In this document: positions 1 through 6,446 of the stretch, in pieces
How positions within the stretch are numbered: position 1 is the stretch's first letter
Layout of the letters: each line of letters begins with the position of its first letter
Assembly (NCBI GenBank): GCA_020722625.1
Contig: DYKK01000106.1
Location: forward strand, 1 to 9,815
Direction of reading: 5' to 3'
Source of the DNA: Anaeromyxobacter dehalogenans
GTDB lineage: Bacteria; Myxococcota_A; UBA9042; DTJE01
DNA length: 9,815 bases
Notes under the pieces: model-generated
Told to the model about the DNA's origin: nothing
The model's database searches: none
The model's input: the letters and a program-made list of their open reading frames with translations, nothing else
Made by a program: the position numbers and the translations under genes

Positions 1-2
1 CC

Positions 3-338
3 GGACGCTTCCTCGCCCTGGAACGCGCGGTCCAGGCCGCGGCCACCTGCCTCGCGATCGCCCGCAATCGCCGCACGATCCCCGGCGACCTTGCCTCCCA
101 GATCGCGCGCGCCGCGGCCTCCGTTCCGCTGAACCTCGCGGAGGGGTCTGGACGCAACGGGCGGGACCGGATTCACCACTTTCGCATCGCCTATGCCTCG
201 GCGCTCGAGACGTCCACAGCCGTGGACCTGCTGCGTCGTTGCGGCCTGGTGGACGCGGCGCAGGCAGCAGAAGCGCTCGCCCTCCTCGACGAGGTCCGGG
301 CCATGACGTGGCGGCTGATGGAGCCGAAACGGCGGTAG
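3..338 (+). CDS. Four-helix bundle protein, 23S rRNA intervening-sequence (S23/IVP) family, 5'-truncated by window
   Basis: This is the C-terminal 111 residues of a small protein that reads open from the window edge to a TAG at 336-338; its start lies outside the window. The diagnostic stretch is IARAAASVPLNLAEGSGR (residues 34-51). It is the conserved helix-turn of the family, followed by an R-x-H-x-F-R-I-A-x-A-S-A-L-E-T helix (56-70) and a last amphipathic helix. Members are about 110-130 residues long, so little is missing. The family was first found in intervening sequences of 23S rRNA genes, and free-standing copies are common; Avd of diversity-generating retroelements shares the fold. 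The molecular role of free-standing copies is not established. The gene lies on the opposite strand to the operon and is followed by hairpins and a CAG-rich array. Family assignment is firm; function is not known. Confidence 0.9.
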   Translation, partial: GRFLALERAVQAAATCLAIARNRRTIPGDLASQIARAAASVPLNLAEGSGRNGRDRIHHFRIAYASALETSTAVDLLRRCGLVDAAQAAEALALLDEVRAMTWRLMEPKRR

Positions 339-376
339 GCGCGGACGCGGCATGGCCGCATCGTGATTCCCCTGGA

Positions 377-421
377 GACGCGAGCACCGCTCGCGTCTGG
401 ACGCGCGAGCACCGCTCGCGC
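377..421. repeat. Two tandem copies of a 17-base palindromic hairpin unit
   Basis: The sequence CGCGAGCACCGCTCGCG occurs exactly at 379-395 and again at 404-420, 25 bases apart. Each copy is itself a hairpin with arms CGCGAGC/GCTCGCG around an ACC loop. The stem extends to 9 bp in the first copy (377-397) and 8 bp in the second (403-421). The pair begins 39 bases after the four-helix-bundle stop codon. It looks like a REP-type repeat pair or a mRNA 3'-end structure. There is no T-run, so it is not a classic intrinsic terminator. Confidence 0.75.
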
Positions 422-464
422 CGCCTGCGACCGATCGCCACGTCCACTTCGGACTCCCCGGCGA

Positions 465-544
465 GGCAGGGACAGGCGCAGGTTCAGCAGACAGGTTCAG
501 GAACAGGAACAGTGACAGTGTCAGTGACAGCGGCAGCGACAGGG
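465..544. repeat. Hexanucleotide-periodic CAGNNN array
   Basis: CAG trinucleotides occur at 467, 473, 479, 485, 488, 492, 498, 504, 510, 516, 522, 528, 534 and 540. From 492 to 540 the spacing is exactly 6 bases for nine consecutive CAGs. A one-base slip (485 to 492, 7 bases) separates this from a shorter in-phase block at 467-485. The three variable bases are GTT, GAA, GAA, TGA, TGT, TGA, CGG, CGA. TGA triplets within it would stop one frame, and I see no credible protein using it. A matching array starts at the right edge of the window. Confidence 0.8.
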
Positions 545-649
545 CCGCCTGCGCCGCATCGAGAGGGGGCCTGGGGGGTGCCTTCGACCCCCTTGCGAAT
601 CCGTCGGAAGAGGCTTACGACTGAAAGGACGTTCACGCGGAGGGTGGGG
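545..649. other. Non-coding spacer with a G/C hairpin
   Basis: This completes a stretch of about 310 bases (339-649) without a gene. It contains a 6-bp inverted repeat, GGGGGT (574-579) and ACCCCC (587-592), around a 7-base loop. This could be a weak 3'-end structure for the upstream plus-strand transcript, but only CTT follows it, so an intrinsic terminator is doubtful. The last bases before 650 (GGAGGG at 639-644) resemble a ribosome binding site for the small ORF that follows. I see nothing else in it. Confidence 0.4.
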
Positions 650-763
650 ATGCACGCGGTGGACGGGATCCTCACACTCTTGCGGCAGGCCGTGGATTCG
701 GGACTCGGCGACCTGGACTACGCCGCCGTGTACGAGGCCCTCGACCCCGGCGAGCCCGGTTGA
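650..763 (+). CDS. Small 37-residue ORF resembling the C-terminal tail of a beta-hydroxyacid dehydrogenase; possible remnant
   Basis: An ATG at 650, preceded by GGAGGG five bases upstream, opens a 37-codon frame ending in TGA at 761-763. That is eight bases before the stop codon of the convergent operon. The peptide has the pattern L-L-R-Q-A-x-x-S-G-L-G-D-L-D-Y-A-A-V-Y-E-A-L. It closely resembles the last helices of 3-hydroxyisobutyrate/tartronate-semialdehyde reductases, whose ends read G-x-G-D-x-D-[FY]-[SA]-A followed by a short helix. Those enzymes are about 290 residues long, and neither the NAD-binding domain nor the catalytic lysine is present upstream in any frame. It could be a gene remnant left by a rearrangement, a genuine small protein, or chance. 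The resemblance is from memory of the family, so confidence is low. Confidence 0.35.
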   Translation: MHAVDGILTLLRQAVDSGLGDLDYAAVYEALDPGEPG

Positions 764-771
764 CCCAAGGT

Positions 772-3258
772 TCACCGCCGGGATGGTTGCAGGGTCCAGG
801 TCCCCACGGCGGTCTTTTGGACCTCGTTCCAGTCGCGGACGAGCGTCGCCGTTTCCCCCCGCGCCCACAACTCGTGCAGGTCCCGGTAGTGGGGGGAACC
901 GGGCCACCCGGACTCCCCGGTGTCCAGGACGAAGCGGGCGTGGTCCGGGTCCGCGAGGTCCACGATCATCCGCCACACGGGCCCGGCCATGACCCGGAAG
1001 GGATGGTCCGGGTCGCCCAGGTCGAAGTGCGACTTCCAGACGGAATCGAGGCCGCCCGCGGCCTCGGCCGCCGGGAGGTTGACGAGGCCGCGCAGCGCCT
1101 CCCGTCCCCCGAACGGGTGGCGGACCTCGCGGTCGTGCAGCCGCCCCCACCGCCAGGCACGGGGGACGGCCCCCTGGTCCCTCGCGAGCCCGGCGACGGC
1201 CCGCCGGAACGCCTCGCGCACGATGTCCCGCCGCACCTCGACCCCGGGGGTCTCCCGGCGGTCCCACACCGGGTGCCTCGGGTCGAGGAACCACGCATCC
1301 ACGGCGTTGGTCGTGTACCGTTGCGACAGGACGAAGCGGAGAGCCGCGCCGCCGACCTCGTCCCCGAGCGCCAGGAGCGCCGCCTCGCGGTACGTGGCGA
1401 AGAACACGGCCGCGGCCGGCGAGTCGGCGGTCGCGGCGAAGTCCCACCCGCGCAGGACCTCCGCCGCCTGTCGCAGCAGGTCGTCCCGCGCAGCCCCAGC
1501 GCCCTCGGCGCCTCCCCACGGCCCCTCCAGGTCCTCGAGCATCCGGGGCACCAGGAGTCGGGCCCGCAGGAGCACCACGTCCTTCTGAATCGCGGACATC
1601 GTCTGCGGGGTGTGCCGGTCCGTGGCGTCGAGGAGCGCCCGGATCCGGTCGTGCCGGTACGAGGGAGCGCTGTCCACCTGGAGGAACGACGGGGCGCGGG
1701 GGTCCGTCATCAGGTTGTTCGCGTGGACGAAGACATCGTCGCGCCCCCCGACGGCACGCGGCATGTCCTGGGACGGAATGAACCCGTCCCAGTCGTACCG
1801 CGAGTCCCATCCGGGGACAGGGAACGCCCCCGAGTGGTGCCGGCGCACCGGGACCCGCCCCGCCGCGAACACCGCCACGCGCCCCTCCACGTCCGCGGCC
1901 GTGACCGTCTGGACCGGCGCGACCCACCCCGACATCGCCTCGATGAGTTCCGGGACGGAGCGCGCCCGGTTCGCGCGCGCCAGGGTCTCGATTCCGCTGG
2001 ACAACGGCCCGACATCCCACCGGATCGTGACCAGGGGCGCCCCGGGCGGCAACAGCCCCGGGTACGCATCGTTGAAGGCCGGACCGTTTCGCGTGCGGCG
2101 CAGCGGAAACGTGCGTGTCCGCATCCGGGAACCGTCGCGCACGCGGAGGGTCACCTGCTCGTCCCGGATCGGCTCGGGTCCGCGCGGCCCGAGGACCTTC
2201 GCCGGGTCCGACGGGTCCGGCCTCTCCACGCAGAGGTCCACGGTGTCCGCCACCGTGGAGGTGATGCCCCAGGCCACCCGGTCGTTGTGCCCGGACAAAA
2301 GGTACGCCAGGCCGGGGACGGTCGCCCCGATCGCGTCGAGCCCCGGGGCCGCGATGTGTTGGACGAACATCAGGGAAGGGACCGTGTGCGACAGGTGGGG
2401 GTCGTTGGCCAGGAGGGGGAAGCCGGACGCGGAGCGCCCGCCGCCGACCACCCAGGCGTTGCTCGCACCCGACGGCCAGACGATGGGGCCGGCGACCGGC
2501 CCGGAGGGCGACGCGGTGCCTCCGTGTCCCCGCAGCACCTCTTCGATTTCCGGGACCACGGCCGGCGGGAGGGGCCCCCCGCCCCCGACGGCCGGGATGC
2601 TGACCGACCCCGGCCACGGGTCCACCCCGAAGATCGCCGTCCCTCGTTCCAGGCCGGCGCCGAGGACCAGGACCAGGCGCGACGCCTCCTGGTGCCAGTT
2701 GTGCGTGACGCCCCACGCCACGAGGCGCGCGACCAGGAACGTGTCCCGGGGGGTCCACGGTTCGGGGTCCACCCGCAGGAGGCGATACTCGAGAGGGAGC
2801 CATCGCCGGACCGCCGCGTTCACCCCGTCCGCATACGCCTCCAGCAGGTCCCTCCCCCGGCCGTCCAGGCCGTCCGCGTCCCGGCGGGCCGCCTCCTCCA
2901 GGCCCCACGCCCGCATCGCCAGATCGAAGGTGAGGGTGGTCCCGCCCAGAAACGGCTCTTCCCCCACGAGTTCCGCCACGCGACCCGCGGCGAGGCGGCG
3001 CAGCAGGTCCATCTGGAAGAAGCGGTCCCGCCCGTGGACGAACCCGACCGCGCGCATCAGGTCCCGCTCGGTGGCGGCCCGGATGTGCGGCACCCCGAAG
3101 GAATCGTGCAGGACCTCCACGGGCGCCTCGAGGCCGTCGAGCGTCAGGGTCCGGCGGCGGTCCGTGCGGGGGTAGTCGGGGGCCATCCGGTACGACAAGA
3201 ACGACGAGGTCGCGCACCCCAGGGTCCCTGCGAGGGCCATCACGACGGCGGTTTTCAC
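772..3258 (-). CDS. Penicillin acylase family (S45) N-terminal-nucleophile amide hydrolase, probable lipoprotein
   Basis: The product is 828 residues, typical for this family of self-cleaving periplasmic amidases (penicillin G acylase, AHL and lipopeptide acylases). The alpha region has D-S-F-G-V-P-H-I (52-59), A-x-G-F-V-H-G-R-D-R-F-F-Q-M-D (70-84) and A-A-G-R-V-A-E-L (90-97). The nucleophile is Ser266 in G-A-S-N-A-W, which becomes residue 1 of the beta chain after autocleavage. It is followed by L-L-A-N-D-P-H-L (282-289), the oxyanion Asn in V-H-A-N-N (511-515) and G-E-S-G-W-P-G-S-P-H-Y (781-791). The GTG start at 3258 is chosen because a perfect AAGGAGGA lies 7 bases upstream; an ATG at 3315 would sit inside the upstream gene. 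The N-terminus is a short hydrophobic signal with G-T-L-G-C (11-15), which fits the permissive but not the strict lipobox. It is the last gene of the operon. Substrate unknown; an N-acyl amide is expected. Confidence 0.93.
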   Translation of the reverse strand: MKTAVVMALAGTLGCATSSFLSYRMAPDYPRTDRRRTLTLDGLEAPVEVLHDSFGVPHIRAATERDLMRAVGFVHGRDRFFQMDLLRRLAAGRVAELVGEEPFLGGTTLTFDLAMRAWGLEEAARRDADGLDGRGRDLLEAYADGVNAAVRRWLPLEYRLLRVDPEPWTPRDTFLVARLVAWGVTHNWHQEASRLVLVLGAGLERGTAIFGVDPWPGSVSIPAVGGGGPLPPAVVPEIEEVLRGHGGTASPSGPVAGPIVWPSGASNAWVVGGGRSASGFPLLANDPHLSHTVPSLMFVQHIAAPGLDAIGATVPGLAYLLSGHNDRVAWGITSTVADTVDLCVERPDPSDPAKVLGPRGPEPIRDEQVTLRVRDGSRMRTRTFPLRRTRNGPAFNDAYPGLLPPGAPLVTIRWDVGPLSSGIETLARANRARSVPELIEAMSGWVAPVQTVTAADVEGRVAVFAAGRVPVRRHHSGAFPVPGWDSRYDWDGFIPSQDMPRAVGGRDDVFVHANNLMTDPRAPSFLQVDSAPSYRHDRIRALLDATDRHTPQTMSAIQKDVVLLRARLLVPRMLEDLEGPWGGAEGAGAARDDLLRQAAEVLRGWDFAATADSPAAAVFFATYREAALLALGDEVGGAALRFVLSQRYTTNAVDAWFLDPRHPVWDRRETPGVEVRRDIVREAFRRAVAGLARDQGAVPRAWRWGRLHDREVRHPFGGREALRGLVNLPAAEAAGGLDSVWKSHFDLGDPDHPFRVMAGPVWRMIVDLADPDHARFVLDTGESGWPGSPHYRDLHELWARGETATLVRDWNEVQKTAVGTWTLQPSRR

Positions 3259-3265
3259 GGATTCT

Positions 3266-3273
3266 TCCTCCTT
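3266..3273 (-). promoter_or_regulatory. Strong Shine-Dalgarno overlapping the upstream stop codon
   Basis: On the minus strand AAGGAGGA occupies 3273-3266, leaving 7 bases before the GTG at 3258. Its first two bases are also the last two of the TAA stop (3274-3272) of the beta-barrel gene. A terminating ribosome would therefore deliver this site directly. This decides the GTG start of the penicillin acylase gene. Confidence 0.85.
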
Positions 3274-4495
3274 ACCAGAACTTGAGGGGCACGCGGACCC
3301 CGGTGAACCACACATTGGACGCGCGGCAGTTCTTCCCGCCGATCCACGTCTGGTTCCGGTAGCCCCCGTAGACGTCCAGGGGCACGCCCAGCCGCAGCAA
3401 GGACACGGCGCCTTGCAGGGACAGGACGTTCTTGTACCCGGGACGCCAGGACCGTTCCTGTTCCCAGTCCCACAGGGCGGAATCGGACTCCCAGTCCGAT
3501 TGGCCCAGGTGGACGTGCGTGTAACGCACCGCGAGGGTCACGAGCGGCGGCAGGCGTCGCGCGCGCGCCTCGTCGCCCCCGGTGATCCAGGACGCGCGCG
3601 CGGGCCCCTTCCACGGGACCCCCTCGACCTGGAGCGATATCCCCGAAAAGTCCCCGGGGTCCAGGGTGTACGTCTCTCCGACGTAGGGACGCCGGTTGAG
3701 GAGGAGCGGGTGCTTCGTCCCGGTCGGGGTGCGATACCGGTGCCGGAACAGGACCTCATAGAACCCGTCCAGCCCCACGGTCAGCCGGTCGTCCACCTCC
3801 GGGAAGGTCCGCTCGACGGACAGGTGAACGGCGAGTTCCCCCTGGGCGTGCAGGTCCCAGGAGGTCGTGCCCGCGGCGGTGACCTCTTCGGGGTCGGGCG
3901 GCCGCCCGGTCGGCAAGGCGGCCATCACGGTCACGGCGAGGCGGAGGCCCCGGCGCGCGAGCCAGTCCACGTGGTCCGAGAAGCGCCACCGCACCCCCAG
4001 CACGACGTCCCCGAGGACCCCGCGGTTCCCCACCCAGGGTCCCGGGCGGGGCTGCCCCATGCTGGCGGCCCACGCCCAGAAGTCCTCCTCGCTGTAGGGC
4101 CTCCCGAGGGGGGGCTGGTAGTCGCCCGGGACCCACCGCAATCCGGGATCGACCGTGGTCCGAAGCACCACCGGGATCCCGAACCCCACGGTCAGGGAGT
4201 CCAAAAGGCCCAGATACACCTGCTGGACCAGGACCATGAACCGGACATGCGCCTCGGGGACGAGGGTGCCTTGCAGCCCCCCGCCCGGCTCGTATCGTGG
4301 AATCGGGTCCAGCAGCGGCCTCAGACGTCCCTCGTTGTCGTAGGCGTGTGTGAGGTCCGCCACGAAGAAACTCGTGTCCAGAAGGAACGTGTCCGCGGGC
4401 GGGGTGTCCGTGAAGCCGGCCGAGGCGGGGGAGGCCCAGGACAGCACCAGACCGAGAACCGCCGCGACTTGGGTCTTTCGACTCCCGGCCCTCAT
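3272..4495 (-). CDS. Outer-membrane beta-barrel protein of unknown specificity
   Basis: The product is 407 residues. A Sec signal peptide (1-26) has basic residues at 2-7, a hydrophobic core A-A-V-L-G-L-V-L-S-W and an A-S-A|G cleavage site. The mature part alternates short amphipathic strands rich in Tyr, Trp, Phe and Gly with polar loops, and it ends in L-K-F-W. A terminal aromatic residue is the usual signal for BAM insertion of outer-membrane proteins. The A-L-P-T-G segment (193-197), then G-T-T-S-W-D (209-214), recalls barrels of the meta-pathway/FadL-like transporter group, but I cannot place it in a named family. The ATG at 4495 overlaps the preceding TGA as ATGA, implying translational coupling with the C45-like lipoprotein. 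By position it could be the route for a lipid-like substrate across the outer membrane. The barrel call is good; the transport role is inference. Confidence 0.8.
   Translation of the reverse strand: MRAGSRKTQVAAVLGLVLSWASPASAGFTDTPPADTFLLDTSFFVADLTHAYDNEGRLRPLLDPIPRYEPGGGLQGTLVPEAHVRFMVLVQQVYLGLLDSLTVGFGIPVVLRTTVDPGLRWVPGDYQPPLGRPYSEEDFWAWAASMGQPRPGPWVGNRGVLGDVVLGVRWRFSDHVDWLARRGLRLAVTVMAALPTGRPPDPEEVTAAGTTSWDLHAQGELAVHLSVERTFPEVDDRLTVGLDGFYEVLFRHRYRTPTGTKHPLLLNRRPYVGETYTLDPGDFSGISLQVEGVPWKGPARASWITGGDEARARRLPPLVTLAVRYTHVHLGQSDWESDSALWDWEQERSWRPGYKNVLSLQGAVSLLRLGVPLDVYGGYRNQTWIGGKNCRASNVWFTGVRVPLKFW
4492..4495 (-). promoter_or_regulatory. ATGA stop-start overlap
   Basis: On the minus strand the TGA of the C45-like gene (4494-4492) overlaps the ATG of the beta-barrel gene (4495-4493) by two bases, giving a four-base overlap of the two reading frames. 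This is the classic termination-reinitiation arrangement and supports production of the two envelope proteins in a fixed ratio. Confidence 0.85.
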
Positions 4496-6441
4496 CGCTC
4501 CGCTCCGGGCGGCACGCGCGCCAACTCCGCAAGGTCGAATGAGACGAAGGGGCCGTCGGTGGCGGGAACCTGACCGGCCGCCACCAACAGCGTCCGCGTC
4601 CCGGTCTCGAAGATCACGGCGTTCATGCTGTCCCGGTGGTCCACGAGGTCCGGGGTCCTCAAGATTGCCTCGATCCCGCTCGCGTCCAGGCGCCCGTATG
4701 CCGACGAGACCTCCTCTCCCAGCCGATAGAACGCCCGCAGGGACCGATGGTAGAAACTCGTCCAGTATCGCTGGGGTCTGATCTGGAGGATCCCGAAGAA
4801 ATCCAGCGAGATATCCTCGGTCCGCAGGACGGCGTGCGACGCGAGCCTCAGGTCGTCCGCCCCTTGGCCCGCCCAGGGCCTTCCCCAGGGGTCCAGGTCG
4901 CCCGGTCGCAGCACGAAGACCCCGCCGTTCGGTTCCTCCAGGATGTTCGAGTGGACCTCGACCCCCCGGATGCCTCCCCTGGCGTCGGCCAGCAGGAAGT
5001 TCCACCCGAACGACGCCGGGAGGTCCCGGATCACCCCCACGGCCTCCTCCACGTCCCGGGCGCGTCTCAGGGTCTCGCGCCCCACGATCCCGACCGGCAC
5101 GCCGGACGCCACCAGTCGGGCCTCCCCGAGGTCCAGGAGGTGGGCGATCACCTGGCCCACCATCCCGTTGTTCAGCGTGTCCGACAGGTTGACCGCGTAC
5201 GCGAGCCCGCTCTGGTTCATCCCCGAAAAGCCCCACACGCCGCCGGCCCACCCGAGGACCACGAAGGCCTCTCCCTCGTCCGGATGGTGGACGAAGAGGA
5301 CCGCGTGTTCATGCGACGTGTTCGAATCCAGCATCGCGAAGTGGTGCGCGAGACGGGTCTCCCCGTCGGGCGTCGCCGCGCCCCGGACCGCGAAGGCCAG
5401 GGAGGGGGGCTGGGTCCGCCCGTCCGGCTCCCCCCGGTTCGGGACCTCGTGGAGGGCGCGGCCGTCTCCCCGGGTCGTGAAGACGATCCGTTCATCCCGC
5501 ATGAACCGCGCGTGCGGCGGCGGCGGCTCGGTCACCCAGGACCGGTCCCCGGCCTGGACGATCAGCGAGACCACCGCGCCCGGCGCGAACCCGTCCCGGG
5601 GAACGAGCGTCACCTCGAGTTCCGCCCCCCCCGGCCCCGAGACCTCCCGCGTCTGGACCTCCTCGTCCACGCCCGCCTCCAGGACCCGCGTGTCCCACTG
5701 AATCCGGATGGAGGCAGGGTCCACGCCCTCGGCTGGCAGCCCGCCGGGCTTCGTGGGGTCCGTCAGCGGAGGCTGGTCCCGCAGCCACAGCCGCACCCCG
5801 CCCGTGGGCGGGACCTCCACCATCGAGGCCCAGGGCGACGGTTCGTACGGGTCCAGGACCCCTTCCCCGGGCTCGTCGGTCTGACCGTCTGTGTCGTTGT
5901 CCGCCCCATCCTCTCCGGCCCCGAGGAACTCGACCCGCGTCAGGACCGGGGCCTGAAGTTCCCGGAGGAAGAAGGTGATGGAGCGCATGTTGAACAACGA
6001 GTCCATGAAGGTGTTGAGCAACAGGATGTCCTCGTAGGGCAGGCCGGCCCCGTCCGCGATCCCCCGCATCTCTTCGAGATACGGTTCCGGGATGGACTTC
6101 GCGAGTTCCCGGCCGCTGTCGAGCAGAAACTCGTACGAGAACCGCCCCTCGTCGTAGCGCGGCTTCTGGTATTCGGTCATCACGCTCGCGATGTCGGCCC
6201 GCTCGCGATTCAGGTACGGAAGAAGGGACGACACGAGGAGCCTCGTGTACAACGACCGGATCTTCGAGGCGAACCGCCGCCCGTGCTGGAACCCCCGTTC
6301 GTACGGGGACCCGTGGAGATGGACGACCTCGAAGAACGGAGAGGGGGAGGCGGGCGTGCAGGCGGAGAGTCCGCCCAGGACACCCAGCGCGAGGCCCCAC
6401 GCCCCGGCGGTCCTCCACATGTGGCGTCGTTGCGGTTGCAT
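4492..6441 (-). CDS. C45/acyl-CoA:6-APA acyltransferase-like lipoprotein with serine at the nucleophile position
   Basis: The product is 649 residues. The signal peptide ends in a perfect lipobox L-S-A-C (25-28) followed by Thr-Pro, so it should be an outer-membrane lipoprotein. The family start G-S-P-Y-E-R-G-F-Q-H-G (44-54) and the E-D-I-L-L-L-N helix (137-143) are clear. The core resumes at S-L-A-F-A-V-R-G-A-A-T-P-D-G (347-360) and V-L-G-W-A-G-G-V-W-G-F-S-G-M-N-Q-S-G-L (395-413), typical of these Ntn-hydrolases (IAT and C45 proteins). Members usually carry a Cys where Ser347 lies. The only Cys in the whole protein is the lipidated C28. Members are usually about 350-420 residues; here about 180 residues are inserted between the two core parts, including an acidic D-N-D-T-D-G-Q-T-D-E motif (181-190). 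The ATG at 6441 precedes the signal best; Met8 is the alternative. It lies 5 bases after the DUF819 gene. Likely an N-acyl amide hydrolase, or an inactive relative. Confidence 0.85.
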   Translation of the reverse strand: MQPQRRHMWRTAGAWGLALGVLGGLSACTPASPSPFFEVVHLHGSPYERGFQHGRRFASKIRSLYTRLLVSSLLPYLNRERADIASVMTEYQKPRYDEGRFSYEFLLDSGRELAKSIPEPYLEEMRGIADGAGLPYEDILLLNTFMDSLFNMRSITFFLRELQAPVLTRVEFLGAGEDGADNDTDGQTDEPGEGVLDPYEPSPWASMVEVPPTGGVRLWLRDQPPLTDPTKPGGLPAEGVDPASIRIQWDTRVLEAGVDEEVQTREVSGPGGAELEVTLVPRDGFAPGAVVSLIVQAGDRSWVTEPPPPHARFMRDERIVFTTRGDGRALHEVPNRGEPDGRTQPPSLAFAVRGAATPDGETRLAHHFAMLDSNTSHEHAVLFVHHPDEGEAFVVLGWAGGVWGFSGMNQSGLAYAVNLSDTLNNGMVGQVIAHLLDLGEARLVASGVPVGIVGRETLRRARDVEEAVGVIRDLPASFGWNFLLADARGGIRGVEVHSNILEEPNGGVFVLRPGDLDPWGRPWAGQGADDLRLASHAVLRTEDISLDFFGILQIRPQRYWTSFYHRSLRAFYRLGEEVSSAYGRLDASGIEAILRTPDLVDHRDSMNAVIFETGTRTLLVAAGQVPATDGPFVSFDLAELARVPPGAER

Positions 6442-6446
6442 CGCCC

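Noticed and set aside
377..421. CRISPR-like repeat pair
   Set aside because: There are only two units, the separating sequence is 8 bases, and there are no cas genes. It is a hairpin doublet instead.
239..649. Upstream part of a 174-residue plus-strand frame ending at 763
   Set aside because: It overlaps the four-helix-bundle gene, then reads through the hairpins and CAG array as low-complexity peptide. Only the last 37 residues look protein-like.
764..775. Intrinsic terminator between the convergent small ORF and the operon end
   Set aside because: There is no stem-loop followed by a T-run in the gap or just beyond it.
521..3217. Long open frames overlapping the penicillin acylase gene in other frames on both strands
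   Set aside because: Their translations are Arg/Gly/Pro/His-rich with no family motifs, as expected for shadows of a GC-rich gene. The S45 frame carries all catalytic motifs.
3259..3315. N-terminal extension of the penicillin acylase to an ATG at 3315
   Set aside because: It would lie inside the barrel gene and place 19 non-hydrophobic residues before the signal peptide. The strong Shine-Dalgarno points to the GTG at 3258.
4496..5251. Upstream extension of the barrel gene frame
   Set aside because: The extra residues are shadow sequence of the C45-like gene. The signal peptide begins exactly at the ATG at 4495.
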